Shown here: positions 18,180 through 27,289 of the stretch, piece after piece
Position numbering within the stretch: position 1 is the first letter of the stretch
Layout of the letters: each line of letters starts with the position of its first letter
NCBI RefSeq assembly: GCF_013337285.1
Contig: NZ_SUPW01000007.1
Coordinates: 186,001-250,000, forward strand
Direction of reading: 5' to 3'
Source of the DNA: Agrobacterium tumefaciens
GTDB lineage: Bacteria > Pseudomonadota > Alphaproteobacteria > Rhizobiales > Rhizobiaceae
Length of the DNA: 64,000 nt
The notes under the pieces: model-generated
The model's input: the letters and a program-made list of their open reading frames with translations, nothing else
Databases searched by the model: none
Told to the model about the DNA's origin: nothing
Position numbers and translations under genes: made by a program

Positions 18180-19112
18180 ATGACCAATTTTTTCGATTTT
18201 GCGATTTCCGGGCTGCCGGATACCGCCACGAGGGCCGGCAGGCCACCACTGAGCGAAATCGACGCGATGGTTCAAACCGCTTCTTTTACGGCCGCACTGC
18301 GCCTGTTGGCCGGGAGCTTCATAACCCTTTATGAAGGTTCACCCGAGATGATCGCGCTTTTCGCGACACGCCAGAGCCGGCTTCTGTGCCACGCGCTGGT
18401 GGCGCTTTATTTTAAGAAGCGCAGCATCTGCGAGACTGAAAGGGGCCAACCTTTCCTGACCCGCGAGGATTTCGCTCAACTGGCGCTGAAGAACGGCCTC
18501 GCCAGCCACGATGTCGCCTATATTTTCTTCAAGCAGGCGCTGAAACGCGGGCTGACGAGACCGGTGCCCCAATCCGACAGCGACAGGGTCGATGGCGTGG
18601 CGCCTTCACCATTGACGCTGGCGATGCTCGCCCATTGGTATGACGTCCATTTTCAGGCGTTGGACCTTATCGACGAAGGATTAAGGGCCTCACGCTTCAT
18701 CGAGCGGTCCGAAACCATGCTCGCACACATCCATCCTCGCGTGGCACAGGCGCTGCTGTCCAATCCGGAAGTGCGCTGCCCCGGCCCGCTTTCCATCATC
18801 TTCAACTGGTTCGATGCTGGCGGCTTGCTGATGGACCGGCTGATTGCCGGTATCGACTGGGAAGGCCCTCTTGAACATGGCAGGCACCTGACGGATGTGA
18901 AGACCGCCTCACAACTGGCGCAATCGCTTTCACTGTCGCGAACCCACGTCAGCCGTAAACTTGCAGCGGCCGAAATGATCGGCGGCATCGGCTGGAGCGG
19001 GCGGCGGGGCCGTTCCGCCCTCTGGATCTCACAGGGTTTTTACGAGGAATATGCCCGCACACAGGCGCGCAAGCTGCTCATTCTCGATGATGCCTTCATG
19101 GAGATTTTCTAG
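18180..19112 (+). CDS. Unknown winged-helix protein
   Basis: 310 residues from the ATG at 18180, chosen because CGAGGA stands 10 bases before it; the frame is open for 38 more codons upstream. I do not recognise the family. The C-terminal part (about 230-290: DVKTASQLAQSLSLSRTHVSRKLAAAEMIG, then GRRGRSALWIS) looks like a winged helix-turn-helix, and an earlier segment (LTREDFAQLALKNGLASHDVAYIFFKQALKRG) may be a second helical DNA-binding or effector part. No signal peptide or membrane segment. It comes 117 bases after the AraC gene and could be a further regulator. Confidence 0.6.
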   Translation: MTNFFDFAISGLPDTATRAGRPPLSEIDAMVQTASFTAALRLLAGSFITLYEGSPEMIALFATRQSRLLCHALVALYFKKRSICETERGQPFLTREDFAQLALKNGLASHDVAYIFFKQALKRGLTRPVPQSDSDRVDGVAPSPLTLAMLAHWYDVHFQALDLIDEGLRASRFIERSETMLAHIHPRVAQALLSNPEVRCPGPLSIIFNWFDAGGLLMDRLIAGIDWEGPLEHGRHLTDVKTASQLAQSLSLSRTHVSRKLAAAEMIGGIGWSGRRGRSALWISQGFYEEYARTQARKLLILDDAFMEIF

Positions 19113-19166
19113 GAATGGATAAGATCGCTGCCGTGATCGCGAAGATCGTGGATCCGGGCATGGTCA

Positions 19167-19970
19167 TTATCCTGCAGCCTGCCGCGTCCCGCTGACCCTG
19201 CGTAAAAAAACGGCATCAATCGCATGCCGATGTTTTGAAAACAGCCGGTGCAGTGAAAGAAACACCGCAAGCATCAATGGCCATGCGATCAGGACATCGG
19301 ACAGAAAATGTGCTCCCATCGCAACCCTGTTCAGCGAGAAAATCACGATAAACGGCATCAATGTCGCTGCGCTGATAAGCTGGAGTTTTTTGGGCAGGAG
19401 AATGGTGAAGGCCAGCAAAGCGATTGCGGTGGAGCTTTCACCAGACGGGAAAGAACAACTGCGCGCGCAGGCTCCATCAAACGAAAGAACCGGCGTGAAA
19501 AACAGGTTTCCTCCAAAGTCGCCGAGTTCCTGCGGCCTTGCGCGGGCAAACAGGCTCTTCAGGAGGTGGACAGTCGCCCCCGGCCCCAAGGCGTAAAAAG
19601 TAAGGATCAACAGCAATTTGTGAGGGCGAAAAACCCGCCTGAAGCCGGCAGAAAAGGGCACGGCAAAAAGCACGCATACAAGTCCAGGCAACAGAACAGA
19701 CGGCAGAACACGGTTCAGATCGCGGACGGAAACTAAAAACCTGTCCTCCCCGAGGCGAAAGCCGTCGCTCCAGAATGCGAGGCTGACATCGAGATCGATA
19801 TTCGGCCACTTGGAGAAGAACAGCATCATCGCGAATGCGACCGACAGAGCGAGCAGGGAGGGGTCGCGGAAAGCCCGACTTACGGTGCGACCGGCGCTGG
19901 CGCGAAATTTTGGCCTTGCGGGTCGTTTCAGCTTTTCGCATTCGGTTTTACTGAGGAGATACTGGCGCAT
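19167..19970 (-). CDS. PAP2-family lipid phosphatase (LpxE/LpxF-like)
   Basis: 267 residues with about six membrane segments. The three PAP2 phosphatase motifs are present: K138..RP146 (KSLFARARP), SFPSGES at 173-179 and NRVAMGAHFLSD with R215, H221 and D225. The PSGE form of motif 2 occurs in lipid A phosphatases of the LpxF type, in place of PSGH. Such enzymes remove a phosphate from lipid A or phosphatidylglycerol phosphate at the periplasmic face. Its neighbours, a divergent two-component system and a VirK/YbjX protein, support an envelope role. Undecaprenyl pyrophosphate phosphatase is the main alternative. Confidence 0.78.
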   Translation of the reverse strand: MRQYLLSKTECEKLKRPARPKFRASAGRTVSRAFRDPSLLALSVAFAMMLFFSKWPNIDLDVSLAFWSDGFRLGEDRFLVSVRDLNRVLPSVLLPGLVCVLFAVPFSAGFRRVFRPHKLLLILTFYALGPGATVHLLKSLFARARPQELGDFGGNLFFTPVLSFDGACARSCSFPSGESSTAIALLAFTILLPKKLQLISAATLMPFIVIFSLNRVAMGAHFLSDVLIAWPLMLAVFLSLHRLFSKHRHAIDAVFLRRVSGTRQAAG

Positions 19971-20141
19971 GGCCGGTTCTTTTCCGCAGAAATGTCAAGC
20001 CTTTGCGGAGAAATACCCAAGAGCGTGAGGAAAACAGCTATCACGGCCGATATCTCACACGCGAACTCTTGCCCGATGCTTCGCACCGGCTTAGCGTCGC
20101 AGTATTAACGCGGCTTATATACGTAAAATTGCAGGTACAGC

Positions 20142-20840
20142 ATGGACAGAGGGCTCATTCTCATCGTCGAAGACGACCCCGATATCATGCAGATTCTGGA
20201 CGCCTATCTCATTCGCGATGGATACAGAACCGTCAGGGCGGGTGATGGAGAAACGGCGATCACGCATTTCTCCATGCTGAGACCGGATCTCATTCTTCTC
20301 GACATTGGCTTGCCAAAGCTCGACGGCATCGACGTATTGACGCGCATCCGGCGTGAGCGGGATACGCCGGTCATCATGGTGACAGCACTTGCGGAAGATA
20401 TCGACAAGCTGACCGGCCTGCGCCTCGGCGCCGACGACTACATCATCAAGCCTTTCAATCCGCAGGAAATAATCGCGCGGGTGAATGCCGTCCTGAAGCG
20501 CACGCGACAGCCGGCCGGTGCTGGTATCCTGCGTTTCGGCGCCATCGAAATCGATACGGAATCCTATATAGCGGCGGTTTACGGTGAGGCGGGCAGAACC
20601 ATTCTCCCCCTGACGCTCAGCGAATTCCGGATACTTGCCCATATGGCGCGCCGCCCCACCCATGCGTTTCAGCGCGCAGATATTCTCGACGCCTGTTTGC
20701 CGGAGAGCGACGCGCTGGCGCGCACGATCGACACGCACATTGCCAATCTGCGCAAGAAGCTGACGGATCATGGCGCTTGCGGCTATCTGGTCTCGGTGCG
20801 CAGCATTGGCTATCGGCTTGCCGGAGAGCAGAAACCATGA
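20142..20840 (+). CDS. OmpR-type response regulator
   Basis: 232 residues. The receiver domain (about 1-120) has E10/D11/D12, phospho-acceptor D54 in LLDIGLPKLDG and the lysine of DDYIIKPFNP. The C-terminal winged helix (about 130-230) ends IANLRKKLTDHG..LVSVRSIGYRLAG. Divergent from the PAP2 gene with 171 bases between starts, and overlapping the kinase gene by four bases (ATGA). Confidence 0.88.
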   Translation: MDRGLILIVEDDPDIMQILDAYLIRDGYRTVRAGDGETAITHFSMLRPDLILLDIGLPKLDGIDVLTRIRRERDTPVIMVTALAEDIDKLTGLRLGADDYIIKPFNPQEIIARVNAVLKRTRQPAGAGILRFGAIEIDTESYIAAVYGEAGRTILPLTLSEFRILAHMARRPTHAFQRADILDACLPESDALARTIDTHIANLRKKLTDHGACGYLVSVRSIGYRLAGEQKP

Positions 20841-21994
20841 GGTTCCGGCGCCTGAGCCTCAGCACGATGACGGCGATCACGATCACCACGATGCTCATCT
20901 TTGCCGTTGCAATGGTCTATTACGGCGTGTCCTGGTATGCGGACAACATTCAGGAACGCGCGATTGCCGGGCTGTCGCCGGACGCCGCCAAAGCCTTCTC
21001 GGACATAGATCGCGGCGTGATGCCGGACCAGCAGCAGCTCCAGGCGCTCCTCGACGTTTTGCCCGTTGTGCAGAGTGCGGGCGATGACGAGCTCGTCGCA
21101 TCGGTGTTCGTCTTCGGACTGGCCGGTGTGCTGCTGTGCAGTCTGCTCGGCTATATCATCTCCCGGCGCATTGCCGCCCCCTTGCGGGAGCTGACCATGG
21201 CCGCCCAGCGCATGGCCGCCGGCGACTTCAGCAGCGGCGAAAAGGTCAAGGCAAACCGTATCGTCGAAATCGTCTTTCTGGTCGACAGTTTCGACAGCCT
21301 GAAACAGGAGCTTCAGATGATGGAGCGCCGCCTGAAATTTAATACGATGGCAGTTGCCCATGAGCTGCGCACCCCACTGACCATCCTGCAAGGCCGTTTG
21401 CATGGCATTGCGGATGATATCTTTCCCCTCGACAAGCAGGCCATTCGCCATCTCATTGTCCAGGTGGAAGGGCTGGCACGGCTGGTGGATGATCTGCGGA
21501 CACTTTCTCTGGCGGAAACCAACAGCCTCGTGAAAGACATTGAGCCGCTTGATCTCGCAACCGAATGCGCGGCGGTGGTGGAAGCGGCAAGGCCTCTTCT
21601 CGACGAGGCCGGTATCTGTCTCGACCTGTCGCTGGACCCGGCTCCCGCTCATGGCGATCGTCAACGTCTTCGGCAGCTGCTCCTTATCCTGATCGACAAT
21701 GTACGCCGTTATGCGGCAAGCGGGAAAAGCCTGCGCTGTTCAACCGGCATTCGGGAGGGGCGTCCCTTTGTCGCCATCGAAGACAGGGGGCCGGGCTTTC
21801 CACCCGGCGTCGAGGCGCACGGCATCGAACTCTTCTGGCGCACGGAACCGTCACGTGCCCGCACCACCGGGGGTACGGGGCTCGGCTTATCGATCGCCCG
21901 AGCCATTGCACAGGCACACAATAGCGACATGCAGATCGCGGCCGGACAGGATGGCGGAACGATCGTGACAGTCCTCTTCAAGGCAACCGCCTGA
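20837..21994 (+). CDS. Sensor histidine kinase, coupled to the regulator
   Basis: 385 residues from the ATG at 20837, which overlaps the response regulator stop. Membrane segments are at about 12-32 and 88-108, enclosing a short periplasmic loop of some 55 residues; a HAMP region follows. The phospho-acceptor is H175 in TMAVAHELRTPLT, and the ATPase domain has the N box (LILIDNVRRYA) and GGTGLGLSIARAIA. With the PAP2 phosphatase and the VirK-like gene on either side it probably senses an envelope signal (inference). Confidence 0.86.
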   Translation: MRFRRLSLSTMTAITITTMLIFAVAMVYYGVSWYADNIQERAIAGLSPDAAKAFSDIDRGVMPDQQQLQALLDVLPVVQSAGDDELVASVFVFGLAGVLLCSLLGYIISRRIAAPLRELTMAAQRMAAGDFSSGEKVKANRIVEIVFLVDSFDSLKQELQMMERRLKFNTMAVAHELRTPLTILQGRLHGIADDIFPLDKQAIRHLIVQVEGLARLVDDLRTLSLAETNSLVKDIEPLDLATECAAVVEAARPLLDEAGICLDLSLDPAPAHGDRQRLRQLLLILIDNVRRYAASGKSLRCSTGIREGRPFVAIEDRGPGFPPGVEAHGIELFWRTEPSRARTTGGTGLGLSIARAIAQAHNSDMQIAAGQDGGTIVTVLFKATA

Positions 21995-22133
21995 AAAACT
22001 GACACTTATCGTCTTTTTTCCCTGCACAGGGGGCGATCCGGGCTCAGCGCAGGCTCCACCATTTCTCGACACAATCTTCACAAATCCGGCGCATGCACGG
22101 CTGCAACACCCATGCTCGCCGGAAGCCAAACCT

Positions 22134-23144
22134 ATGCCGCACACCAACGATGCCGCCATTCAGACAGAAAAATTTCCGGCAAAGGATGATCTGGCGCAGA
22201 AGGCATCGGACGCAGCCGAATTCACCTTGTTTTGGACAATCGTGACCTTCGTCCGGCGCGCGCACTGGAAGCGGGCAGTCCTTTTCTGGATGCGCTTTGC
22301 CGCCAATCCCGTCGTTACCTTTCGGTGGTGGCAGTTTCTGGCCGCTTTTTCGGCAAAGCGGAAATTGCCGCCGCCCCATGATGAACTGCTGCAGAAACCG
22401 CTGTCGAAGTTTCTTGTCGGCGAAATTTCTCAGCAGAGGCGACTGCTTTTTCTCGTGGAGAATTTCATAGTTGCGGACCGTCATTTCACGAAGACCGTCA
22501 TGAGCGGGCTCTGGGCAGGAAAGACACTGGAGATGGGCATCGTTCATGGCCGAAAGGATGAGTACCGGTGCACCCTTGCTCTCGCGGATTGTTGCGGGGG
22601 CCGCCACGAGGGGGCTTTTGCTGTCCGGTTGATGCGTAACCGCGACGAGGCCGTTCTGTGGACCGCAAAGTTCATTTTTCTGGGGCGATACGAGCGCGAC
22701 CACCATACGATTGTCGTGGGCGGTATGCAGGGGCCGCGCGCCGCAAAAGATGAAATGGTGTCAGTCACGCGCGATCTTTGCGGACTTCGCCCCAAGGAGG
22801 CGGTCCTAATGGTTCTGCAGGGACTGATGCCCCGAAGCGCAAGTGCCTATTTCGCCGTCGCCCGCGCCAGACACCCGATCCACTATCGCCGCGCCCGGCG
22901 GCAAAAAATGATGATTGCGGATGTCGACGCGTTCTGGCGCGAACGCTCTGCGGAGCCGGACGAAACATTCGGTTTCAAAGTACCGGTCTCCAGTCTTGAG
23001 GGTGCGGACAAACGCAGCCGGATGAAGCTGTCTTTCTTTGAAATCGGCAGGCGCTTTCTGGAAGGCGAACCCGGCAAAGGCGATCAGGATATTCCAACCC
23101 GAGCGGCAATGCGGTCGACAATCTCAAATGTGCTGGGTCAGTAG
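22134..23144 (+). CDS. VirK/YbjX (DUF535) family protein
   Basis: 336 residues. The central and C-terminal part (LGRYERDHHTIVVGGMQGPRAAKDEMVSVTRDLCGLRPKEAVL in outline, then FAVARARHPIHYRRARRQKM) is typical of the DUF535 family, which includes Agrobacterium/Shigella VirK and Salmonella YbjX. Members are tied to PhoPQ-type control and resistance to cationic peptides, but the biochemical activity is not settled. No signal peptide is apparent. It lies 139 bases after the kinase gene on the same strand and completes what looks like a second lipid A/envelope remodelling locus. Confidence 0.8.
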   Translation: MPHTNDAAIQTEKFPAKDDLAQKASDAAEFTLFWTIVTFVRRAHWKRAVLFWMRFAANPVVTFRWWQFLAAFSAKRKLPPPHDELLQKPLSKFLVGEISQQRRLLFLVENFIVADRHFTKTVMSGLWAGKTLEMGIVHGRKDEYRCTLALADCCGGRHEGAFAVRLMRNRDEAVLWTAKFIFLGRYERDHHTIVVGGMQGPRAAKDEMVSVTRDLCGLRPKEAVLMVLQGLMPRSASAYFAVARARHPIHYRRARRQKMMIADVDAFWRERSAEPDETFGFKVPVSSLEGADKRSRMKLSFFEIGRRFLEGEPGKGDQDIPTRAAMRSTISNVLGQ

Positions 23145-23168
23145 AGCCCAATGCATTTGTTGATGGTT

Positions 23169-23188
23169 ATGGGCGATACCCATTGACA
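23169..23188 (+). promoter_or_regulatory. Candidate operator and -35 box of the copper operon
   Basis: ATGGG and CCCAT (23169-23173, 23179-23183) form an inverted repeat that abuts a perfect TTGACA at 23183-23188. No convincing -10 element is visible at 16-20 bases. The copper regulator itself is not in the window. Confidence 0.3.
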
Positions 23189-23218
23189 AACCTCAGGACT
23201 ACGGCTCTTCTACGGCGC

Positions 23219-23611
23219 ATGAATGGGATGTTGCGAGCATCGAAATTGATGGCCCTGTTGTTCAGGCTGGTGATGGTACTGTCACTGGCGGGTTACAGCG
23301 TTTCCACCGTCAATGCCGCAATGCATGCCGAAAATGACGTTCCGATCTCTCAGATCGAGAACGACCATTCGTCAGGCCGGGGTCACCACGACGCCGCCGT
23401 TCAGGATCACGGCGACCACGCCGATCAACACGACCACGCCAGCAAGGAAAAATCGAAGAATTCCTGCTGCCAGGATTATTGTGGTGTTGCGGCCATTCCG
23501 TGTCCCTCCTCATCCCTGAGCCATCCGACCGTCATTTCCCTTCGCGCGTTCATCGACGATACGAACGCTGCCGGTCTGGCACCGAAGCTTCAACGCCCCC
23601 CTAATATCTGA
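23219..23611 (+). CDS. Small exported His/Cys-rich protein of the copper operon
   Basis: 130 residues from the ATG at 23219. The N-terminal hydrophobic segment (LMALLFRLVMVLSLAGYSVSTVNA) is a signal peptide or membrane anchor. It is followed by a histidine-rich stretch (SGRGHHDAAVQDHGDHADQHDHASK) and a CCQDYCG cysteine cluster, both suited to binding copper. Small proteins of this type stand first in alphaproteobacterial cop operons; their exact role is not known. The gene is followed by a lipoprotein and a TolC-type gene on the same strand. Confidence 0.65.
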   Translation: MNGMLRASKLMALLFRLVMVLSLAGYSVSTVNAAMHAENDVPISQIENDHSSGRGHHDAAVQDHGDHADQHDHASKEKSKNSCCQDYCGVAAIPCPSSSLSHPTVISLRAFIDDTNAAGLAPKLQRPPNI

Positions 23612-23697
23612 ATATCCGGAACCGCTTTGCGGGCTTTCCTGCGCCTGCACGCGTGAGCGTGCTGGAGCAATCATGATCTTATTCCCGGATTTTCACC

Positions 23698-23922
23698 ATG
23701 AAACGTTTGTTCCTGGTGGTTGCCCTGCCGCTTTTTGCGGGCGGATGCGCAGCCACCTTACCTGAAGTCGTCATATCGACCGACAGCCCCGACACTCTCT
23801 CCAGCGTCAGGCCCATTCCGTATCAAAATCCGATCGGAGCTTACACGCACCGCGTTCCCGTCGATCCGAAACCCTGGCGTGGCCTGAACGATGCACAGGC
23901 GCCAGCGAAGGGAGGCGCGTGA
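23698..23922 (+). CDS. Small lipoprotein of the copper operon
   Basis: 74 residues with a clear lipoprotein signal: MKRLFLVVALPLFAGGC, lipid attachment at Cys17. The mature part is proline-rich (RPIPYQNPIGAYTHRVPVDPKPWRGLND) and has no recognised domain. Similar short lipoproteins precede the outer membrane factor in rhizobial copper operons. The stop overlaps the start of the TolC-type gene by one base, so the two are probably translated together. Confidence 0.7.
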   Translation: MKRLFLVVALPLFAGGCAATLPEVVISTDSPDTLSSVRPIPYQNPIGAYTHRVPVDPKPWRGLNDAQAPAKGGA

Positions 23923-25382
23923 TGATCCCACGTCCTGTCAGACTGATATCCTCCCTCCTGTTTCCGCTCATCGCGGCAGGCTGCGTTACGACTGATTATG
24001 CCGCCAAGGATGCGGGATTTGCCGATGCAACGCTGAAAACCGCCGAAGCAACCGGCAAACAGACTATCTGGGTGCAGAACCAGCAGCAGGCGCAGGTGGT
24101 GCGCGACCGTGTCAAAATGCTGATGGCCAAAAAGACCATCGATGTCGAAACCGCCGTTCAGGTCGCATTGCTGAACAATAAGGGGCTGCAGGCATCCTAT
24201 GCGGATCTTGGAGACAGCGCTGCCGACGCCTGGCAGACGCAACTTTCCGTCTTTCCCACCTTTTCCGTCAGCCTGAACGGCATCGGAACGCCCGGGCTCG
24301 CCATGTATCGCGTCCTCGAAGGGGCCGTCACCGCCAATATTCTCGCTTTGGCGACCTATGACAAGAATATCAGACTGGCGGATACGCGCTTCCACCAGGC
24401 TCAGGTCAATGCGGCCATCGCCACCGTATCGCTTGCCGCGGAAACCCGTCGGGCATGGATCAACGCCGTGGCCGCCTGGGAAAACGTCGCCTATCTCAAT
24501 CAGGCAAAGGTCGCGGCCGACGCCTCTTCGGAACTTGCGAAAAAGATCGGTGAAGCGGGATCGATGCCCAAGGCCAATCAGGCCCGTGAGCATGTTTTCT
24601 ATGCCGAGCTGACGGGAGAAACGGCAAAGGCGCGACTGGCAGCAAAACTCGCCAAGGAAGAGCTGATCCGGTTGATGGGACTTTCCGGCATGGACGCCGA
24701 GTTCCAGATCCCGAACCGGCTTCCTTCCCTGCCCAAAACCCTGATAGCGCGCAACGATATCGAGGCGGAAGCAATTCACAAACGCATGGATTTGCAGGTC
24801 GCCCGCCTCGAATTGCAGGCAACCGCGCAATCCTATCGCCTGGAAGACGCCACCCGCATCGTCACCGATATCGAGTTGGCCGGAAACTGGGAGAAGGAAC
24901 GCGAACGCGAGGACGGTGCCACCCGTTCGGACATTGCAAGAACCGGTTCGCTGTCCTTCACGATCCCGATTTTCGATTCCGGGCAGGCGCGTCTGCGCAA
25001 AGGCGAACTCGCCTATATGCGCGCGGCCAACCAGCTGGCCGGGCTGGCCGTCGACATCCGTTCGCAGGCCCGTTCCGCCCATCTGGCCTACAGGTCGAAT
25101 TACGACATTGCGCGCCACTACCGCAACAATGTCCTGCCCCTGCGCAGCGCGATCGAGGAGCAATCGCTGCTGTCCTATAACGGCATGATTACCAGCACCT
25201 TCGAGCTGATCGCCGATACCCGCGAAAAAATCGAATCCACCATCCTCGCAGTCAACGCCAAGCGCGACTTCTGGTTGGCCGAAGCCAACCTTGCCCCCGT
25301 CATCTATGGCGGAAGCACGGGCAGTGCTGCGGCCGAAACTGAAGTCGCGTCGGCTGAAGCGCCGGCAGGCGGCGGTCATTGA
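23922..25382 (+). CDS. TolC-type outer membrane factor lipoprotein
   Basis: About 486 residues from the ATG at 23922, with GGAGG six bases upstream; GTG at 23919 is the alternative. The signal ends in a lipobox (PLIAAGC), so it is a lipid-anchored outer membrane efflux protein as in the CusC/NodT group. Two OEP repeats are seen (about 55-250 and 270-460), rich in long helices (AETRRAWINAVAAWENVAYLNQAKVAADASSELAKK in outline). It should form a trimeric exit duct, but no RND pump or membrane fusion gene adjoins it here. Followed by the multicopper oxidase. Confidence 0.82.
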   Translation: MIPRPVRLISSLLFPLIAAGCVTTDYAAKDAGFADATLKTAEATGKQTIWVQNQQQAQVVRDRVKMLMAKKTIDVETAVQVALLNNKGLQASYADLGDSAADAWQTQLSVFPTFSVSLNGIGTPGLAMYRVLEGAVTANILALATYDKNIRLADTRFHQAQVNAAIATVSLAAETRRAWINAVAAWENVAYLNQAKVAADASSELAKKIGEAGSMPKANQAREHVFYAELTGETAKARLAAKLAKEELIRLMGLSGMDAEFQIPNRLPSLPKTLIARNDIEAEAIHKRMDLQVARLELQATAQSYRLEDATRIVTDIELAGNWEKEREREDGATRSDIARTGSLSFTIPIFDSGQARLRKGELAYMRAANQLAGLAVDIRSQARSAHLAYRSNYDIARHYRNNVLPLRSAIEEQSLLSYNGMITSTFELIADTREKIESTILAVNAKRDFWLAEANLAPVIYGGSTGSAAAETEVASAEAPAGGGH

Positions 25383-25396
25383 GAAAGGAAACGGGA

Positions 25397-26755
25397 ATGT
25401 TCAGCAGAAGACAATTGCTTGGAGCAGGTGCGGCCGGTGCCGCGCTCGTATCCTCCAAAACCTGGGCGCAGACGTCCAATATGGGCCTGCCGGAGGCGGC
25501 CAGCGTGGAAGGTGCTGCGACCCAGACACCCACCCGCCCCTCAACAGGCCCGGACTACAACCCGGTCGTCACCCTCAACGGATGGACCCTGCCCTTCCGG
25601 ATGAATAACGGCGTCAAGGAATTCCATCTCGTCGCCGAACCGGTGGAACGCGAGATGGCCGAAGGCATGACCGCCTATCTGTGGGGTTACAACGGCCAGT
25701 CTCCCGGCCCAACCATCGAGGCCGTGGAAGGTGACCGGGTGCGTATCTTCGTCACCAACAAATTGCCCGAACATACGACGGTTCACTGGCACGGCATGAT
25801 CCTGCCTTCGGGCATGGACGGTGTCGGCGGCCTGTCGCAGCCGCATATCCCTGTCGGCAAAACCTTCGTTTACGAGTTCGATCTCGTGAAATCCGGCACC
25901 TTCATGTACCACCCGCATTCCGACGAGATGGTGCAGATGGCCATGGGAATGATGGGCTTTTTCGTCGTACATCCCAAGGACCCGGCGTTCATGCCGGTGG
26001 ACCGGGACTTCGTGTTCCTGCTCAGCGCCTTCGACATCGACCCGGGAACTTACGTGCCCCGTGTCATGGAGATGACCGATTTCAATCTCTGGACCTGGAA
26101 CAGCCGGATCTTTCCCGGCATCGATCCGCTGGTCGTGTCGAAAAATGACAGGGTGCGGGTGCGTGTCGGGAACCTCACCATGACCAACCACCCGATCCAC
26201 ATGCATGGTTACGACTTCGAGGTTACCTGCACTGACGGTGGCTGGGTTCGGCCGGAAGCGCGGTGGCCGGAAGTCAGCATCGACATTCCCGTCGGTGCAA
26301 TGCGCGCTTACGAGTTCGACGCCAAATATGAGGGCGACTGGGCGATCCATTGCCACAAGTCGCACCACACCATGAACGCCATGGGTCACGAAATCCCGAC
26401 ATTCATCGGTGTCGATAAAAAGGAAGTCGCCAAGAAAATCCGGCAGATCCGCCCCGAATACATGCCGATGGGCACCGCCGGCATGGCTGACATGGCGGAA
26501 ATGTCGATGGAGATACCCGAAAACACCGTGCCCATGATGACCGGCTGGGGTCCCCACGGCCCCATCGAAATGGGTGGCATGTTCTCGGTGGTGAAAGTCC
26601 GCGAAGGTATCTCCGCGGGCGATTACGCCGATCCGGGCTGGTATGAAAACCCGCCCGGCACACAGGCCTTTGAGTGGACGGGCAATCTCCCCGACGCACC
26701 CAAAGCCAAAGATGCAAGCACGCAGCCCCCATCGGCCCATTCGAACCATGGCTGA
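25397..26755 (+). CDS. Tat-exported multicopper oxidase
   Basis: 452 residues. The start has a twin-arginine signal (FSRRQLLGAGAAGAALV..TWAQ), so it is exported folded to the periplasm. All copper motifs are present: TVHWHGMILP, MYHPHSDEM, NHPIHMHGYDF and IHCHKSHHTMNAMGH with the axial methionine. This points to a CopA/CumA-like cuprous oxidase. The C-terminus has a Met-rich stretch (MGTAGMADMAEMSMEIPENTVPMMTGW) like those that bind Cu(I). The ATG at 25397 follows GGAAACGGGA; it lies 14 bases after the TolC-type gene. Role: oxidation of Cu(I) to the less toxic Cu(II). Confidence 0.9.
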   Translation: MFSRRQLLGAGAAGAALVSSKTWAQTSNMGLPEAASVEGAATQTPTRPSTGPDYNPVVTLNGWTLPFRMNNGVKEFHLVAEPVEREMAEGMTAYLWGYNGQSPGPTIEAVEGDRVRIFVTNKLPEHTTVHWHGMILPSGMDGVGGLSQPHIPVGKTFVYEFDLVKSGTFMYHPHSDEMVQMAMGMMGFFVVHPKDPAFMPVDRDFVFLLSAFDIDPGTYVPRVMEMTDFNLWTWNSRIFPGIDPLVVSKNDRVRVRVGNLTMTNHPIHMHGYDFEVTCTDGGWVRPEARWPEVSIDIPVGAMRAYEFDAKYEGDWAIHCHKSHHTMNAMGHEIPTFIGVDKKEVAKKIRQIRPEYMPMGTAGMADMAEMSMEIPENTVPMMTGWGPHGPIEMGGMFSVVKVREGISAGDYADPGWYENPPGTQAFEWTGNLPDAPKAKDASTQPPSAHSNHG

Positions 26756-26789
26756 TCATCAACATTCCCAAACAAAAAAGGAAAGCATC

Positions 26790-27269
26790 ATGAACACTGC
26801 AATTCTTGGCCTTGTGCTGGCAGCACTTGCGACCCCCGCTCTGGCGGCCGGCAGCCACGCCGGCGGACACAGTGAAACCATGGCCGTCGGTGAGCCCGGC
26901 GACGCCACGAAAGTCACCCAGACCATCCGCGTCAGCATGAAAGAAACGCCGGATGGCAAGATGATCTTCACGCCCAACAACTTCAAGGTCCGCAAGGACC
27001 AGACCATCCGCTTCACCGTCAAGAACGAAGGCGAGCTCGATCATGAATTCGTTCTCGATGAAGAAGCAAAGGTCATGGAACACAAGGGGCTGATGGAAAA
27101 ATTCCCCGAGATGGAACATGCCGATCCGAACGCCATCCGCCTGGCGCCTGGCAAGACGGGGGAAATCGTCTGGAGGTTCACCAATGACGGCGTCTTCAAG
27201 GTCGCCTGCCTTGTGCCCGGACATTACGACGCCGGCATGCACGGCGATGTCACCGTTGCCAAAAAGTAA
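26790..27269 (+). CDS. Periplasmic cupredoxin-like copper protein
   Basis: 159 residues with an N-terminal signal (MNTAILGLVLAALATPALAAG). The mature part is a plastocyanin/azurin-like fold: a histidine in DHEFVLDE near residue 90, then CLVPGHYDAGMHG with Cys, His and Met copper ligands at the C-terminus. AAAGGAAAG precedes the ATG. Proteins of this kind shuttle electrons or copper beside CopA-type oxidases. It lies 34 bases after the oxidase gene. Confidence 0.85.
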   Translation: MNTAILGLVLAALATPALAAGSHAGGHSETMAVGEPGDATKVTQTIRVSMKETPDGKMIFTPNNFKVRKDQTIRFTVKNEGELDHEFVLDEEAKVMEHKGLMEKFPEMEHADPNAIRLAPGKTGEIVWRFTNDGVFKVACLVPGHYDAGMHGDVTVAKK

Positions 27270-27289
27270 GCAAACAAGGAAACCGACCC

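Noticed and set aside
23841..25379. 512-residue open frame on the minus strand
   Set aside because: Antisense to the TolC-type gene; no domain and no ribosome site.
25541..26749. 402-residue His-rich open frame on the minus strand
   Set aside because: Antisense to the multicopper oxidase; the histidines arise from complementing its Met/His codons.
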